Assembly (NCBI RefSeq): GCF_001514215.1
Contig: NZ_KQ948853.1
Location: forward strand, 95,167-159,166
Origin: Streptomyces bungoensis
Lineage (GTDB): Bacteria > Actinomycetota > Actinomycetes > Streptomycetales > Streptomycetaceae
Direction of reading: 5' to 3'
Length of the DNA: 64,000 nucleotides
A model generated the notes under the pieces. That model saw only the letters and a list, made by a program, of their open reading frames with translations, was not told where the DNA came from and ran no database searches. Shown piece by piece: positions 9,734 through 20,873 of this stretch. The translations under genes were made by a program, and so were the position numbers. Each line of letters starts with the position of its first letter. Within the stretch, counting starts at the first letter, position 1.

Positions 9734-9768
9734 AAAGGGGCCCCGCGGCGGTCCGCGGAGCCCCTTTT
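9734..9768 (-). terminator. Terminator downstream of msiK
   Basis: AAAGGGGC-CCGCGG pairs with CCGCGG-GCCCCTTTT around a CGGT loop; T-rich on one side and A-rich on the other, so it can act in either direction. It lies between the msiK stop and the next leftward gene. Confidence 0.75.
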
Positions 9769-9794
9769 CGTCAACCTGGGTGGAAACCCGCAGG

Positions 9795-10931
<1,137 letters not shown>

Positions 10932-11112
10932 GGTGAATGGGCCCCCTTCTACCGGCAGGAACGTGCCGGACGATCCGTTGTAGGAAGGTGGTTGGCGTAG
11001 TCCACGAGGGTGAACTGGCACAGGACGGTACCTGGCGTTCACCTGGTCTGTCAGTAGCTGGAGGCCTGTGAACTTCGCGGAAATTCTCGACGGGCCCGCA
11101 CCGGGACCTGGG

Positions 11113-11118
11113 TACACT
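11113..11118 (+). promoter_or_regulatory. Possible -10 element for tRNA-Thr
   Basis: TACACT lies 31 bp upstream of the tRNA, a good match to the housekeeping -10 (TANNNT). A matching -35 is not convincing (TCGACG at 11088-11093 gives a 19-bp spacer). Confidence 0.35.
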
Positions 11119-11149
11119 GCTCAGACACGTGCGCGACGCGCGCGTGCGG

Positions 11150-11223
11150 GCCTCCTTAGCTCAGCTGGTCAGAGCGCCGCTCTTGTAAAGCGAAGGTCGT
11201 CGGTTCGAATCCGACAGGGGGCT
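11150..11223 (+). tRNA. tRNA-Thr (anticodon TGT)
   Basis: Full cloverleaf: acceptor GCCTCCT pairs with AGGGGGC (one G-U) plus discriminator T; D stem GCTC/GAGC; anticodon loop CTTGTAA with anticodon TGT (reads ACA, Thr); T arm GTCGG-TTCGAAT-CCGAC. The outermost anticodon-stem pair is a C-A mismatch. CCA is not encoded. A hairpin terminator follows, then the spore-pigment locus; tRNA genes are frequent integration points for acquired DNA. Confidence 0.95.
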
Positions 11224-11235
11224 TTCGAAGGGGAC

Positions 11236-11266
11236 AGGCCACCCGCGCCCACAGCGCAGGTGGCCT
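11236..11266. terminator. Terminator between tRNA-Thr and the convergent monooxygenase gene
   Basis: AGGCCACC (11236-11243) pairs with GGTGGCCT (11259-11266), extended inside by GCGC/GCGC, and is followed by TTCCTGTTT. It ends the tRNA transcript and can also stop the leftward monooxygenase transcript. Confidence 0.7.
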
Positions 11267-11281
11267 TCCTGTTTGCGCAGG

Positions 11282-12922
11282 TCAGGATGTCTGCAGCAGC
11301 GTGCGCAGGATCTCCCGCAGGACTCCCTCCGGGTCCGGTACCGCAGCCGTCGCGCGCCAGGCCACGAAGCCGTCCGGGCGGATCAGGACCGTGCCGTCGG
11401 CCGTGACGCCGTGGGCGCGGGCCCAGTCGGTGGCGTCGTCCTCGTAGGTCAGGTCGGCGTCGGCGCCGGGGCCGACGCGGTAGGCGTCGAGGGGAATGCC
11501 GTCGGTCTCGGCCAGGCGGCGGGCGGCCGCGTGCCAGCCCGCGTCGTCGGGGGAGTCGGCCAGCAGGACGAGCGAGCGCTCGTACAGGTCGAGGGTCGAG
11601 ACGCGCTCGCCCGCGCGGCGCAGCCACAGGTGGGGCGCCCGGGTGCCCGGCCGGCCGGAGAGGGCGAGGGCGTCGGGGACGACCGGCTGCTCGGGGTCGG
11701 TGCCGAGGACGGCGCCGTGGGGGTAGTGGTAGCCGAGGACCACGTTGAGGATGCCGCCGCGTTTGCCGCCGCCGACGCCCGGGGCCGGTGCGAAGCCGGG
11801 GTGGCTGTGCTCGACGGAGCGGGCGGAGGCGCGGGCGCTGGTGGCGAGGGCGACCGGGCGGCGTTCGGTGTCGTAGCTGGCGAGGAGGGCGGGGCCGGCC
11901 CAGCCCTGGAGGACGGCGGCGAGTTTCCAGGCGAGGTTGTGGGCGTCCTGGATGCCGGTGTTGGAGCCGAAGGCGCCGGTGGGGGACATCTCGTGGGCGG
12001 AGTCGCCGGCGAGGAAGACGCGGCCGTGGGAGTAGCGGTCGGCGACCCGTTCGGCGGCGCGCCAGGACGCCTTTCCGGTGATTTCGACGTCGAGGTCGGG
12101 GACGCCGACGGCCTGGCGGATGTGGCGCCGCAGGCGTTCGTGGGTGAAGGAGTCGAGGGTTTCGCCGCGCTCGGGGTGCCAGGGGGCGTGGAAGACCCAG
12201 TGCTCCTTGTTGTCGACGGGCAGGAGGGCGCCGTCGGCGTCCGGATGGGTGAGGTAGCAGCAGATGAAGCGGCGGTCGCCGACGACCTCGGCGAGGGCGG
12301 TGGAGCGGAAGGTGGCGCTGACGTTGGCGAAGAGGTCGCCGGGGCCGGTCTGGCCGATGCCGAGGGCGCCGCGGACGGGGCTGCGGGGGCCGTCGGCGGC
12401 GACGAGGTAGTCCGCCCGGACGGTGTAGGTCCGCTCGGTGTCGCGGTCGAGGACGACGGCCGTCACTCCGTCGGCGTCCTGTTCGAAGGCCTCCATCCGG
12501 TGGAAGTAGCGCAGGTCTCCGCCGAGTTCGCGGGCGCTGTCGAGGAGGACGGGTTCGAGGTCGTTCTGGCTGCACAGGCACCAGCCGGTGGGGCTGAAGC
12601 GGGCGAGTCCGCCGCCGGGGTCGATCTCCTTGAACAGCCATTCGCCGGCGTCCCCGACGAGGGTGGGGGTCTGCAGGATGCCGTGGTTGTCGGCGAGGAG
12701 TGAGGCCGCGGCCTTGATGTCCGGCTCGATGCCGGCCACCCGGAAGAGTTCCATCGTGCGGACGTTGTTGCCCCGTCCGCGGGGGTGGATGGAGGTCCCG
12801 GAGTGCCGTTCGACGAGCAGGTGCCGGACACCGAGGCGGCCCAGGAACACGGACATGGACAGGCCCACCAGGGAGCCGCCCACGATGAGGACGGGGACCC
12901 GGTGGTCGGCTTTTTGATGCAT
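11282..12922 (-). CDS. whiE-ORFVIII: FAD-dependent aromatic hydroxylase of the spore-pigment locus (WhiE ORFVIII type)
   Basis: The 546-residue flavoprotein monooxygenase is of the PheA/TfdB class. It has an N-terminal FAD-binding motif VLIVGGSLVGLS (residues about 11-22), the DG motif AADGPRSPVRGALG, the GD motif AGDSAHEMSPTGAFG near residue 300, and a C-terminal thioredoxin-like domain. It probably hydroxylates the cyclised polyketide. ATG 12922 follows a CTGGAGG ribosome-binding site. It is divergent from the PKS operon, exactly as the whiE hydroxylase gene is in S. coelicolor, so the intergenic region carries both promoters. Confidence 0.88.
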   Translation of the reverse strand: MHQKADHRVPVLIVGGSLVGLSMSVFLGRLGVRHLLVERHSGTSIHPRGRGNNVRTMELFRVAGIEPDIKAAASLLADNHGILQTPTLVGDAGEWLFKEIDPGGGLARFSPTGWCLCSQNDLEPVLLDSARELGGDLRYFHRMEAFEQDADGVTAVVLDRDTERTYTVRADYLVAADGPRSPVRGALGIGQTGPGDLFANVSATFRSTALAEVVGDRRFICCYLTHPDADGALLPVDNKEHWVFHAPWHPERGETLDSFTHERLRRHIRQAVGVPDLDVEITGKASWRAAERVADRYSHGRVFLAGDSAHEMSPTGAFGSNTGIQDAHNLAWKLAAVLQGWAGPALLASYDTERRPVALATSARASARSVEHSHPGFAPAPGVGGGKRGGILNVVLGYHYPHGAVLGTDPEQPVVPDALALSGRPGTRAPHLWLRRAGERVSTLDLYERSLVLLADSPDDAGWHAAARRLAETDGIPLDAYRVGPGADADLTYEDDATDWARAHGVTADGTVLIRPDGFVAWRATAAVPDPEGVLREILRTLLQTS

Positions 12923-13122
12923 CGAAGCCTCCAGAGGCAGGGGTGGGCGTGAGGGGGCGCCTGTGAGTTCTCTGCCCGGTGGCGCGGGCTCCGCGTGGGC
13001 AATCACCCGCGTGGTTCATACGAGTCGCGAGCGTGGTGGGACCGGCACAGGATCAAGGAACGCTGCCGTCGCGTCAGTCGCGGCCGGCTCGGCCTCTGCC
13101 CCCGCGAAGGAGATGTGTGCAG

Positions 13123-14190
13123 GTGACCACGACGTCTGATCGTCCCTCAGAAGCGCTGGCCCAGGTGTCCAAGCGTGTGTCCCAGTCCGTGTTCGACGGT
13201 TCCCGGCTCCGGGTCGTCCTGCTGGTCGACGTCTACGACGGCGCGCAGCAGCAGTTCCTGGAGGCGTACGAGCAGCTGTGCAACCAGGTGGCGTCGGTGC
13301 CCGGTCACGTGAGCGACCAGCTGTGCCAGTCGATCGAAAATCCCTCGCAGTGGCTGATCACGAGCGAGTGGGAGAGCGCCCCGCCGTTCCTCACCTGGGT
13401 GAACAGCGAGGAGCACGTGCGGATGGTGGAGCCCCTGCACTCCTGTGTCCGGGACACCCGGTCGCTGCGGTTCCACATCGTCCGGGAGACGGGTGGCGCG
13501 GCGGGCCGGCAGGAGCCGGGGCAGCGCCGGCTGCAGGCCCACCCGCGCATCGGTGACGGGGTGATCCGGCACGCGCTGACCTTCACGGTGCGGCCGGGCA
13601 CGGAGGAGAAGGTCGCGAAGATCCTTGCGGAGTACGCCTCGCCCGAGGCCCGGGTGGACGACACGACGCGGCTGTGCCGTACGTCGCTGTTCATGCACGG
13701 CAACCGGGTGGTGCGGGCGATCGAGGTGCGCGGGGACCTGCTGGCCGCGCTGCGCCACGTGTCGCGGCAGCCGGAGGTGCGGGCGGTGGAGGCGGCGATC
13801 AACCCGTATCTGGAGCAGCACCGGGACCTGGACGACCAGGAGTCGGCGCGGATGTTCTTCACCCGGGCGGCGCTGCCGGCGGTGCACCACGTGAGTGCGG
13901 AGGGGTCGCCGGAGGGGAAGCGGCTGGCGCTGTTCTACCCGGCGCGGCCGGACCGCGGGATGCGGCTGGCGGAGCTGCTGGCGCAGGCGGACTCGGCGGC
14001 GGCCGAGGACCCGGCGAGCCCGGTGCTGCGCAGCACGGTGTTCCAACGGGACGACGTGGTGGTGCGGCTGGTGGACGTGCGCGACGAGCAGGGTGCCGCG
14101 CCGGAGGTGCCGGCCGGGCTGCGGGAGCTGCTCGACGGTGAGGCCGCCCGTATGGATCTGATCACCGACCGCCGTTCGCCGGAAGTGTGA
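13123..14190 (+). CDS. whiE-ORFI: SchA/CurD-like spore-pigment protein (WhiE ORFI type)
   Basis: 355 residues. Two repeats of a SchA/CurD-type domain (residues about 15-130 and 145-260) resemble the first gene of whiE, sch and cur spore-pigment clusters. Its biochemical role is not settled; it has been thought to influence targeting or late processing of the pigment. GTG 13123 is 10 bp after GGAG (13109-13112); GTG 13117 is an alternative with short spacing. It begins the pigment operon, upstream of the cupin, KS, CLF, ACP and cyclase genes. Confidence 0.85.
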   Translation: MTTTSDRPSEALAQVSKRVSQSVFDGSRLRVVLLVDVYDGAQQQFLEAYEQLCNQVASVPGHVSDQLCQSIENPSQWLITSEWESAPPFLTWVNSEEHVRMVEPLHSCVRDTRSLRFHIVRETGGAAGRQEPGQRRLQAHPRIGDGVIRHALTFTVRPGTEEKVAKILAEYASPEARVDDTTRLCRTSLFMHGNRVVRAIEVRGDLLAALRHVSRQPEVRAVEAAINPYLEQHRDLDDQESARMFFTRAALPAVHHVSAEGSPEGKRLALFYPARPDRGMRLAELLAQADSAAAEDPASPVLRSTVFQRDDVVVRLVDVRDEQGAAPEVPAGLRELLDGEAARMDLITDRRSPEV

Positions 14191-14243
14191 GCCGGCCGGT
14201 CCCCCCACTCGTCGCCGACGGCGCAATCACATCGGAGGAAAAC

Positions 14244-14711
14244 GTGTCCATCAAACCCCGTCCGAAAATCGTGGACCTCAGCGAGGTCGAGCCCAACGTC
14301 AAGCGAGGTGGCGATCTGCGCGCCATGCTCACCCCCGCCACGGTCGGTTCGACCAGCGGCTTCATGGGGGTGGCGATCGTGCAGCCCGGTGACCGGATCG
14401 GTGAGCACTACCACCCGTACTCCGAGGAGTTCGTGTACGTCGTGTGCGGTCAGCTGGAGGTGGACCTGGACGGTGAGCCGCACGCGCTGCGCCCGGAGCA
14501 GGGTCTGATGATCCCGGCCCACATGAAGCACCGGTTCCGCAACGTCGGGAACGTGGAGGCGCGGATCGTCTTCCACCTGGGGCCGCTGGCTCCGCGGCCG
14601 CAGCTCGGGCATGTGGACACCGAGGAGACGGAGGTCATCGGGGCCGCCGCGGTGGTCACGGAGCCGGCGTCCGCGGGGGCCGCGCACGACCGGGGTCAGG
14701 TTCTGTCATGA
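14244..14711 (+). CDS. whiE-ORFII: Cupin-domain polyketide-associated protein (WhiE ORFII type)
   Basis: The 155-residue protein has one cupin barrel with both conserved blocks: motif 1 [17 protein letters not shown] (His/His/Glu metal ligands) and motif 2 [12 protein letters not shown]. Cupins in type II PKS clusters act as cyclases or oxygenases; whiE-type clusters carry one in this position. GTG 14244 follows CGGAGGAA. Its stop overlaps the KS-alpha start by 4 bp (ATGA). Confidence 0.88.
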   Translation: MSIKPRPKIVDLSEVEPNVKRGGDLRAMLTPATVGSTSGFMGVAIVQPGDRIGEHYHPYSEEFVYVVCGQLEVDLDGEPHALRPEQGLMIPAHMKHRFRNVGNVEARIVFHLGPLAPRPQLGHVDTEETEVIGAAAVVTEPASAGAAHDRGQVLS

Positions 14712-15976
14712 CCCGGCGCGTGGCGGTCACAGGCATAGGCATCGTTGCTCCGGGCGGCATCGGCGTTCCGGCATTCTGGGATCTGCTGGCCAACGGCCGG
14801 ACCGCGACGCGGGGCATCACCTTCTTCGATCCGTCCGGGCTGCGGTCGCGGATCGCGGCCGAGTGCGACTTCGATCCGGTGGCGCACGGTCTGGACGCGG
14901 AGCAGGTCGAGCGGGCGGACCGGTACATCCAGTTCGCGCTGGTGGCGGGCGAGGAGGCGGTGCGCGACTCGGGTCTGGAGCTGGCCCGGGAGGATCCCTG
15001 GCGGATAGGCGTCTCGGTGGGCACCGCGGTGGGCGGCACCACGCGGCTGGAGCACGACTACGTGCTGGTCAGCCATCGCGGGCAGCGCTGGGACGTGGAT
15101 CACCGGGAGGCGGAGCCGCAGCTGCACCGGGCGTTCTCGCCGAGCACGGTGGCGTCCGCGGTGGCGGAGCGGTTCGGCGCGCAGGGTCCGGTGCAGACCG
15201 TCTCCACGGGCTGCACCTCGGGCCTGGACGCCGTCGGGTACGCCTTCCACACGGTCCAGGAGGGGCGGGCCGACATCTGCATAGCCGGCGCGTCGGACTC
15301 GCCGATCTCCCCGATCACCATGGCCTGTTTCGACGCGATCAAGGCCACCTCACCGAACAACGACGACCCCGCGCACGCCTCCCGGCCCTTCGACAACAAC
15401 CGTGACGGGTTCGTCATGGGCGAGGGCGGTGCGGTGCTCGTCCTGGAGGAGCTGGAACACGCCCGGGCCCGCGGCGCGCACGTCTACTGCGAGCTGGGCG
15501 GTTACGGCACCTTCGGCAACGCCTACCACATGACCGGACTGACCAGTGAGGGCCTGGAGATGGCCCGGGCGATCGACCTGGCACTGGAACACGCCCGGCT
15601 GGACCCGACGGCGATCGGCTACGTGAACGCCCACGGCTCCGGCACCCGGCAGAACGACCGCCACGAGACGGCGGCCGTGAAGCGGGCGCTCGGCGGCCAC
15701 GCCTACGACACGCCCATGAGCTCCATCAAGTCGATGGTGGGGCACTCCCTGGGGGCGATCGGGGCGATCGAGGTGGTCGCCTGCGTGCTGGCCCTCGCCA
15801 AGCAGGTCGTCCCGCCGACCGCCAACTACGAGACCCCCGACCCCGAGTGCGACCTGGACTACGTCCCGCGCGTGGCCCGCGAACGGAAGCTGAGCAGCGT
15901 CCTGTCCGTGGGCAGCGGGTTCGGGGGTTTCCAGTCCGCGGTGGTCCTGACCCGGACGAGGGAGAGGACACGATGA
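14708..15976 (+). CDS. whiE-ORFIII: Type II PKS ketosynthase alpha (WhiE ORFIII type)
   Basis: The condensing subunit of the minimal PKS joins malonyl-ACP units. The 422-residue protein has the catalytic Cys169 in [10 protein letters not shown], His309 in NAHGSGT and His346 in SMVGHSLGA, the complete Cys-His-His set. Overlaps of 4 bp with the cupin upstream and the chain-length factor downstream make a tightly coupled translational unit. The pairing with WhiE-type accessory genes rather than antibiotic tailoring genes points to the grey spore pigment. Confidence 0.95.
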   Translation: MTRRVAVTGIGIVAPGGIGVPAFWDLLANGRTATRGITFFDPSGLRSRIAAECDFDPVAHGLDAEQVERADRYIQFALVAGEEAVRDSGLELAREDPWRIGVSVGTAVGGTTRLEHDYVLVSHRGQRWDVDHREAEPQLHRAFSPSTVASAVAERFGAQGPVQTVSTGCTSGLDAVGYAFHTVQEGRADICIAGASDSPISPITMACFDAIKATSPNNDDPAHASRPFDNNRDGFVMGEGGAVLVLEELEHARARGAHVYCELGGYGTFGNAYHMTGLTSEGLEMARAIDLALEHARLDPTAIGYVNAHGSGTRQNDRHETAAVKRALGGHAYDTPMSSIKSMVGHSLGAIGAIEVVACVLALAKQVVPPTANYETPDPECDLDYVPRVARERKLSSVLSVGSGFGGFQSAVVLTRTRERTR

Positions 15977-17217
15977 GCGAACCGCATGACCGGCGCGCGG
16001 CCGTCACCGGCATCGGGGTGGTCGCGCCCAACGGAACCAGCACCGACACCTTCTGGAAGGCCACCCAGGAAGGCGTGAGCGTCCTCGACCGGGTCACCCG
16101 CGAGGGCTGCGAGCACCTTCCGCTGAAGGTGGCCGGCGAGATCCGCGCCTTCGACCCGGCGGCGACGATCGAGGAGCGCTTCCTCGTGCAGACCGACCGG
16201 TTCACCCACTTCGCGATGGCCGCGGCGGACCTGGCGCTGGAGGACGCCCGGCTGGGGCCGGCCGACACCTCCGAGGACCCGTACGCGATCGGCGTGGTCA
16301 CCGCTGCCGGCTCCGGCGGCGGCGAGTTCGGCCAGCGCGAGCTGCAGCGCCTGTGGGGCAAGGGCAGCCGCTTCGTCGGGCCGTACCAGTCCATCGCCTG
16401 GTTCTACGCGGCGAGCACCGGCCAGATCTCCATCCGCCGGAAGTTCAAGGGACCGTGCTCGGTGGTCGCCTCGGACGAGGCGGGCGGTCTGGACGCCCTG
16501 GCGCACGCGGCGCGGGCGGTGCGGCGCGGCACCGACGTGATCGTGGCCGGGTCCACCGAGGCCCCGCTCGCGCCGTACTCGGTGGTGTGCCAGCTCGGGT
16601 ACGAGGAGCTGAGCCAGGTCGCCGATCCGGCCTGCGCGTACCGCCCGTTCACCGGGGCCGCCTGCGGCTTCGTACCGGCGGAGGGCGGCGCGATGCTCGT
16701 GGTGGAGGCGGAGTCGGCGGCCCGTGAGCGCGGCGCGGAGGTCCGGGCGTACGTCGCCGGGCACGCGGCGACCTTCACGGGCGCCTCGCGCTGGGCCGAG
16801 TCCCGGCACGGTCTGGCCCATGCCATCGGGCAGGCGCTGGCCGAGGCCGGCTGCGCCCCGGAGGAGGTCGACGTGGTCTTCGCCGACGCCCTCGGGGTGC
16901 CGGAGGCGGACCGGGCCGAGGCCCTGGCGATCGCGGACGCGCTCGGTGCGCACGGCACCCGGGTGCCGGTCACCGCGCCGAAGACGGGCATCGGCCGGGG
17001 CTACTGCGCCGCGCCGGTGCTGGACACGGCGGCGGCGGTGCTCGCGATGGAGCACGGTCTGGTCCCGCCGACCCCGAACGTCGTCGACGTCTGCCACGAC
17101 CTCGACCTCGTGACCGGCCGCGCCCGGGTCGCCGAGCTGCGTACGGCACTGGTGCTCAGCCGCGGGCTCATGGGGTCGAACTCGGCGCTCGTGCTGCGGC
17201 ACGGGGCCGCGGGTTGA
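15973..17217 (+). CDS. whiE-ORFIV: Type II PKS chain-length factor / ketosynthase beta (WhiE ORFIV type)
   Basis: The 414-residue partner of KS-alpha sets polyketide length (about C24 for whiE-type systems). At the position matching the KS Cys it has Glu169 ([10 protein letters not shown]), whereas most antibiotic chain-length factors have Gln. As I recall, spore-pigment factors vary at this site. ATG 15973 overlaps the KS stop by 4 bp. The pocket residues controlling length cannot be judged without an alignment. Confidence 0.93.
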   Translation: MSEPHDRRAAVTGIGVVAPNGTSTDTFWKATQEGVSVLDRVTREGCEHLPLKVAGEIRAFDPAATIEERFLVQTDRFTHFAMAAADLALEDARLGPADTSEDPYAIGVVTAAGSGGGEFGQRELQRLWGKGSRFVGPYQSIAWFYAASTGQISIRRKFKGPCSVVASDEAGGLDALAHAARAVRRGTDVIVAGSTEAPLAPYSVVCQLGYEELSQVADPACAYRPFTGAACGFVPAEGGAMLVVEAESAARERGAEVRAYVAGHAATFTGASRWAESRHGLAHAIGQALAEAGCAPEEVDVVFADALGVPEADRAEALAIADALGAHGTRVPVTAPKTGIGRGYCAAPVLDTAAAVLAMEHGLVPPTPNVVDVCHDLDLVTGRARVAELRTALVLSRGLMGSNSALVLRHGAAG

Positions 17218-17296
17218 GCACGGCACGGACGCGGTGGGCGGCCGGCCCGCCGCGCCCACAGCAGAGCGCAGTGAGCACAGCAAAGGAGGAAAGAAC

Positions 17297-18032
<736 letters not shown>

Positions 18033-18055
18033 ACGGGACGACGGGAGCACAGCCC

Positions 18056-18379
18056 ATGCACCAGGCCCTGATCGTCGCCCGGATGGCCCCGGGCTCCGCC
18101 CCGGACATCGCCGAGGTGTTCGCGGAGTCCGACCGGGGCGAGCTGCCCCACCTGGTCGGTGTGACCCGGCGCAGCCTGTTCCAGTTCGGCGACGTGTACC
18201 TGCACCTCGTGGAGTCCGAGCGGGAGCCGGGACCGGCCATCGCCAAGGTGACGGACCACCCGGAGTTCCGGGGCATCAGCGAGCGCCTGTCGGCGTACGT
18301 CAGCGCGTACGACCCGCAGACCTGGCGGTCCCCCAAGGACGCGATGGCGCAGCGCTTCTACCTCTGGGAGCGCGACTAG
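18056..18379 (+). CDS. whiE-ORFVII: TcmI-family polyketide cyclase (WhiE ORFVII type)
   Basis: The 107-residue ferredoxin-like cyclase is of the TcmI family. It starts MHQALIVARM and has the characteristic ARMAPGSAPDIAEVFAESD and FRGISERLSAYV. It closes later rings of the polyphenol. ATG 18056 lies about 20 bp after the aromatase stop. It is the last gene of the rightward pigment operon, followed by a 21-bp-stem terminator. Confidence 0.92.
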   Translation: MHQALIVARMAPGSAPDIAEVFAESDRGELPHLVGVTRRSLFQFGDVYLHLVESEREPGPAIAKVTDHPEFRGISERLSAYVSAYDPQTWRSPKDAMAQRFYLWERD

Positions 18380-18403
18380 AGCCGTACGCCACCGCCGAAG
18401 CAG

Positions 18404-18451
18404 AACACCGGCCGCCGGGCCCGCAGCGTCGCGGGCCCGGCGGCCGGTGTT
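18404..18451. terminator. Bidirectional terminator closing the pigment operon
   Basis: A 21-bp perfect stem (arms 18404-18424 and 18431-18451, AACACCGGCCGCC.../...GGCGGCCGGTGTT) around AGCGTC. It lies between the convergent cyclase and O-methyltransferase genes; the A- and T-ended arms suit both directions. Confidence 0.85.
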
Positions 18452-18465
18452 CGCGGGGGTGCGGG

Positions 18466-19494
18466 TCAGCCCGGGACGTGGCAGTCGAACGCGTGCAGGT
18501 ACGGGTTGACCGGCCGGGTGTCGTCCACGTGCAGCCCCGCCGCGGTCAGCCTGCCGACCATGGAGTCGGTGGTGTGCTTGGCGCCGCCGACGTTGAGGAG
18601 GAGCAGCAGGTCCATGGCGGTGCTGAAGCGCATGGAGGGGGTGTCGTCCACGAGGTTCTCGATGACGACGACCCGGGTGCCGGGGCCGCCCGCCTCGACG
18701 ACGTTGCGCAGGGTGCGGGCGGTGGACTCGTCGTCCCACTCGAGGATGTTCTTGATGATGTAGACGTCGGCCGTGACCGGTACGGCCTCGCGGACGTCGC
18801 CGGGCACGATCTTGGCGCGGTCGGCGAGGTCGCCGCCGTCGCGCAGCCGGGGCAGGGCGTTGTCCACCACCCGCGGCAGGTCCAGCAGGCTGCCGTGCAT
18901 CCGCGGGTACTTGTCCAGCAGGCAGGCCACCACGTGCCCCTGGCCGCCGCCGATGTCCGCGACCGACTTGGCGCCGGACAGGTCCAGCAGGGCCGCGACC
19001 TCCCGCGCCGACTGCTCGCTGGAGCGGGTCATGGCGCGGTTGAAGACGTCCGCGGAGTCGGGGGCGTCCTCGTTGAGGTAGGTGAAGAACTCCTTGCCGT
19101 AGAGGTCCTCCACGACGTTCTTCCCGGTGCGCACGGCCTCGTCCAGCCGGGGCCAGGCGTCCCAGGTCCACGGTTCGGTGCACCACAGGGCGATGGCGCG
19201 CAGGCTGTTCGGGTCGTCCTCCCGCAGCAGCCGGGACATGTCGGTGTGCGCGAAGGTGCCGTCCGGGCGCTCGGCGAAGACGCCGTAGCAGGACAGCGCC
19301 CGCAGCAGCCGGCGCAGCGGCTTGGGCTCGGTCCTCACCGCGGCGGCGAGGTCGTCCGCGGTCATGGGCTCGTCCCCGAGGGCGTCGGGGACGCCCAGCC
19401 GGGCGGCGGCCCGGACGGCGGCGGCGCAGGCCGCCCCGAAGACGAGCTCCCGCAGCCGCATGGGCGGGGGTGGGGCTGTTTCAGCGGACGTCAT
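18466..19494 (-). CDS. SAM-dependent O-methyltransferase (polyketide tailoring)
   Basis: The 342-residue class I methyltransferase belongs to the Methyltransf_2 (TcmN C-domain/DnrK-like) family. It has an N-terminal winged-helix dimerisation domain (residues about 10-100), the SAM motif SVADIGGGQGHV near residue 178, and the catalytic-base region IIKNILEWDDE. ATG 19494 follows AAAGGGCGG. Convergent with the pigment operon, it is the obvious candidate to methylate a pigment hydroxyl, although the S. coelicolor whiE set, as I remember it, has no such gene at this position. Confidence 0.88.
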   Translation of the reverse strand: MTSAETAPPPPMRLRELVFGAACAAAVRAAARLGVPDALGDEPMTADDLAAAVRTEPKPLRRLLRALSCYGVFAERPDGTFAHTDMSRLLREDDPNSLRAIALWCTEPWTWDAWPRLDEAVRTGKNVVEDLYGKEFFTYLNEDAPDSADVFNRAMTRSSEQSAREVAALLDLSGAKSVADIGGGQGHVVACLLDKYPRMHGSLLDLPRVVDNALPRLRDGGDLADRAKIVPGDVREAVPVTADVYIIKNILEWDDESTARTLRNVVEAGGPGTRVVVIENLVDDTPSMRFSTAMDLLLLLNVGGAKHTTDSMVGRLTAAGLHVDDTRPVNPYLHAFDCHVPG

Positions 19495-19553
19495 GGGCCG
19501 CCCTTTCTCTCTCTTCGGCTTGCGTCGGTCCAGCAGCGGCAGGGGGCGGGCGG

Positions 19554-20654
19554 TCAGCACAGGCCCGCGGGCCTGGAGGCCCGGCAGGTGTTGCGGTCGA
19601 AGGCGTTGCCCTTGCCCGGGTCGGTGTTCACCAGGTCGGCCGGGGTGTTGTCGCGCAGCACGTTCCAGTCGACGCGGTTGTCGTCGCTGGTCACGCCGAC
19701 GAAGCTCTTGAACAGCACGATGCCGCCGGACAGCGGGGAGGCGCCGGTGTTGCCCGTGACCAGGTTCCCGGTGACCCGGGTCTGCTCGGCGCCGGTCAGC
19801 ACGATGCCGGAGCCCTGCAGGGCGGGCAGCCGGTCGGTGGCCGGGCAGGACTTGTTGTTGCGGACGATGCGGTTGGCGGCCACGGCCAGGTCGCCGGCCT
19901 TGGGCTTGTTCTCGTCGCCGACGACGAACACGCCGGCGCAGTTGCCGGAGATGTAGTTGCCCGCGACGGTCAGGTCGCGCAGCCGGCGGACGGTGACGCC
20001 GATGCGGTTGCCCTCGATGCGGTTGTGCACGACCAGCGTCTGGCCGGCGTCGTAGGCGCCGGCCTCTTCCTTGATGGTGTTGGCCAGGAACACGCCCGCG
20101 TCGCCGTTGCCGGTGGCGTGGTTGTTGCGGATGACGCCGCGCACGGACCGCTCCTGGGCGATGCCCCACACGCCGTTCTTCACGGCGTACACCCCGCGCA
20201 CGGTCATGGTGTCCGTGGCCATGCCGAACACGCCGGTGCGGCTGAAGCCGGTGACGGTCAGGTTGGCGACGGTGACGCCTTGCACGTTCGCGGTCTTGGT
20301 CCCCAGGACGCAGATGCCGTTGCCGCCCTCGGCGCAGCTGTCGGCGGCCTTGGCGGCGGTCGTGGTGGCGGTCTTCTTGGCACCCGGCTTGATCACCGTC
20401 TCGGGTCCCACGCCGCGCAGGGTGAGGCCGGGAGTGCCGATCTTGACGCTCTCGTGGTAGGTGCCGGCGAGTACGAGGACGGTGTCCCCGGCCCGTGCCG
20501 CGTCCACCGCCTTCTGGATCGACTGCCCCGGGCCGACCACGTGGGTGGTGTGCAGAAGGGGGCTCGTCTGGTCGGCCGCCGCGGGGGCCGCGCCCAGTAC
20601 CGCGCCGACGAGGGCGGCGGTGCACGCGAGGTAAGCGATGTGACATTTATGCAT
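19554..20654 (-). CDS. Secreted right-handed parallel beta-helix protein
   Basis: 366 residues with a signal peptide (cleavage near AAPAAADQ, residue about 28). The mature part is a series of short Asn/Gly/Val coils such as NRIEGNRIGVTV, NYISGNCAGVFV and NLVTGNTG, typical of NosD/pectate-lyase-like beta-helices. The N-terminal QKAVDAARAGDTVLVLAGTY is the family entry motif. Such proteins bind or cleave polysaccharide; no catalytic residues are assigned. No clear ribosome-binding site precedes the ATG, and a TATAAG element lies 15-20 bp upstream, so leaderless expression is possible. Neighbouring the pigment genes, it could act on the spore wall (inference). Confidence 0.75.
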   Translation of the reverse strand: MHKCHIAYLACTAALVGAVLGAAPAAADQTSPLLHTTHVVGPGQSIQKAVDAARAGDTVLVLAGTYHESVKIGTPGLTLRGVGPETVIKPGAKKTATTTAAKAADSCAEGGNGICVLGTKTANVQGVTVANLTVTGFSRTGVFGMATDTMTVRGVYAVKNGVWGIAQERSVRGVIRNNHATGNGDAGVFLANTIKEEAGAYDAGQTLVVHNRIEGNRIGVTVRRLRDLTVAGNYISGNCAGVFVVGDENKPKAGDLAVAANRIVRNNKSCPATDRLPALQGSGIVLTGAEQTRVTGNLVTGNTGASPLSGGIVLFKSFVGVTSDDNRVDWNVLRDNTPADLVNTDPGKGNAFDRNTCRASRPAGLC

Positions 20655-20873
20655 ATCACGGACGATATGACCTGCTTATACCCATTCAGTCTGAATACTC
20701 CGTCCGGCGGCGTGTCAGCGCTGCCGTGCCCCGGACCTGCCCGGCGGCCCGCGCGGCCCGCTCCTCAGGGTGCACGGACCCGCCTCCGCCGGGGGCCGTC
20801 CGCCCCGCCGGGAGGCTCCGCGGGGCCGGGCGTGCGGGGGAGGGGCCGGCAGATGTCCGCGCGAGTCGCCGGC

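Noticed and set aside
11204..11223. tRNA-Thr 3' end as an attachment site for an integrated element
   Set aside because: I searched by eye for a second copy of the tRNA 3' end and for an integrase gene and found neither in the window.
12979..13122. N-terminal extension of the SchA/CurD-like protein from ATG 12979
   Set aside because: It would overlap the divergent monooxygenase promoter region, has no ribosome site, and is Arg/Pro/Gln-rich; GTG 13123 with GAAGGAG upstream is far better.
13278..14161. Alternative-frame open reading frames inside the SchA/CurD-like gene
   Set aside because: They overlap a recognised family protein in frame-shifted positions and have no independent start signals.
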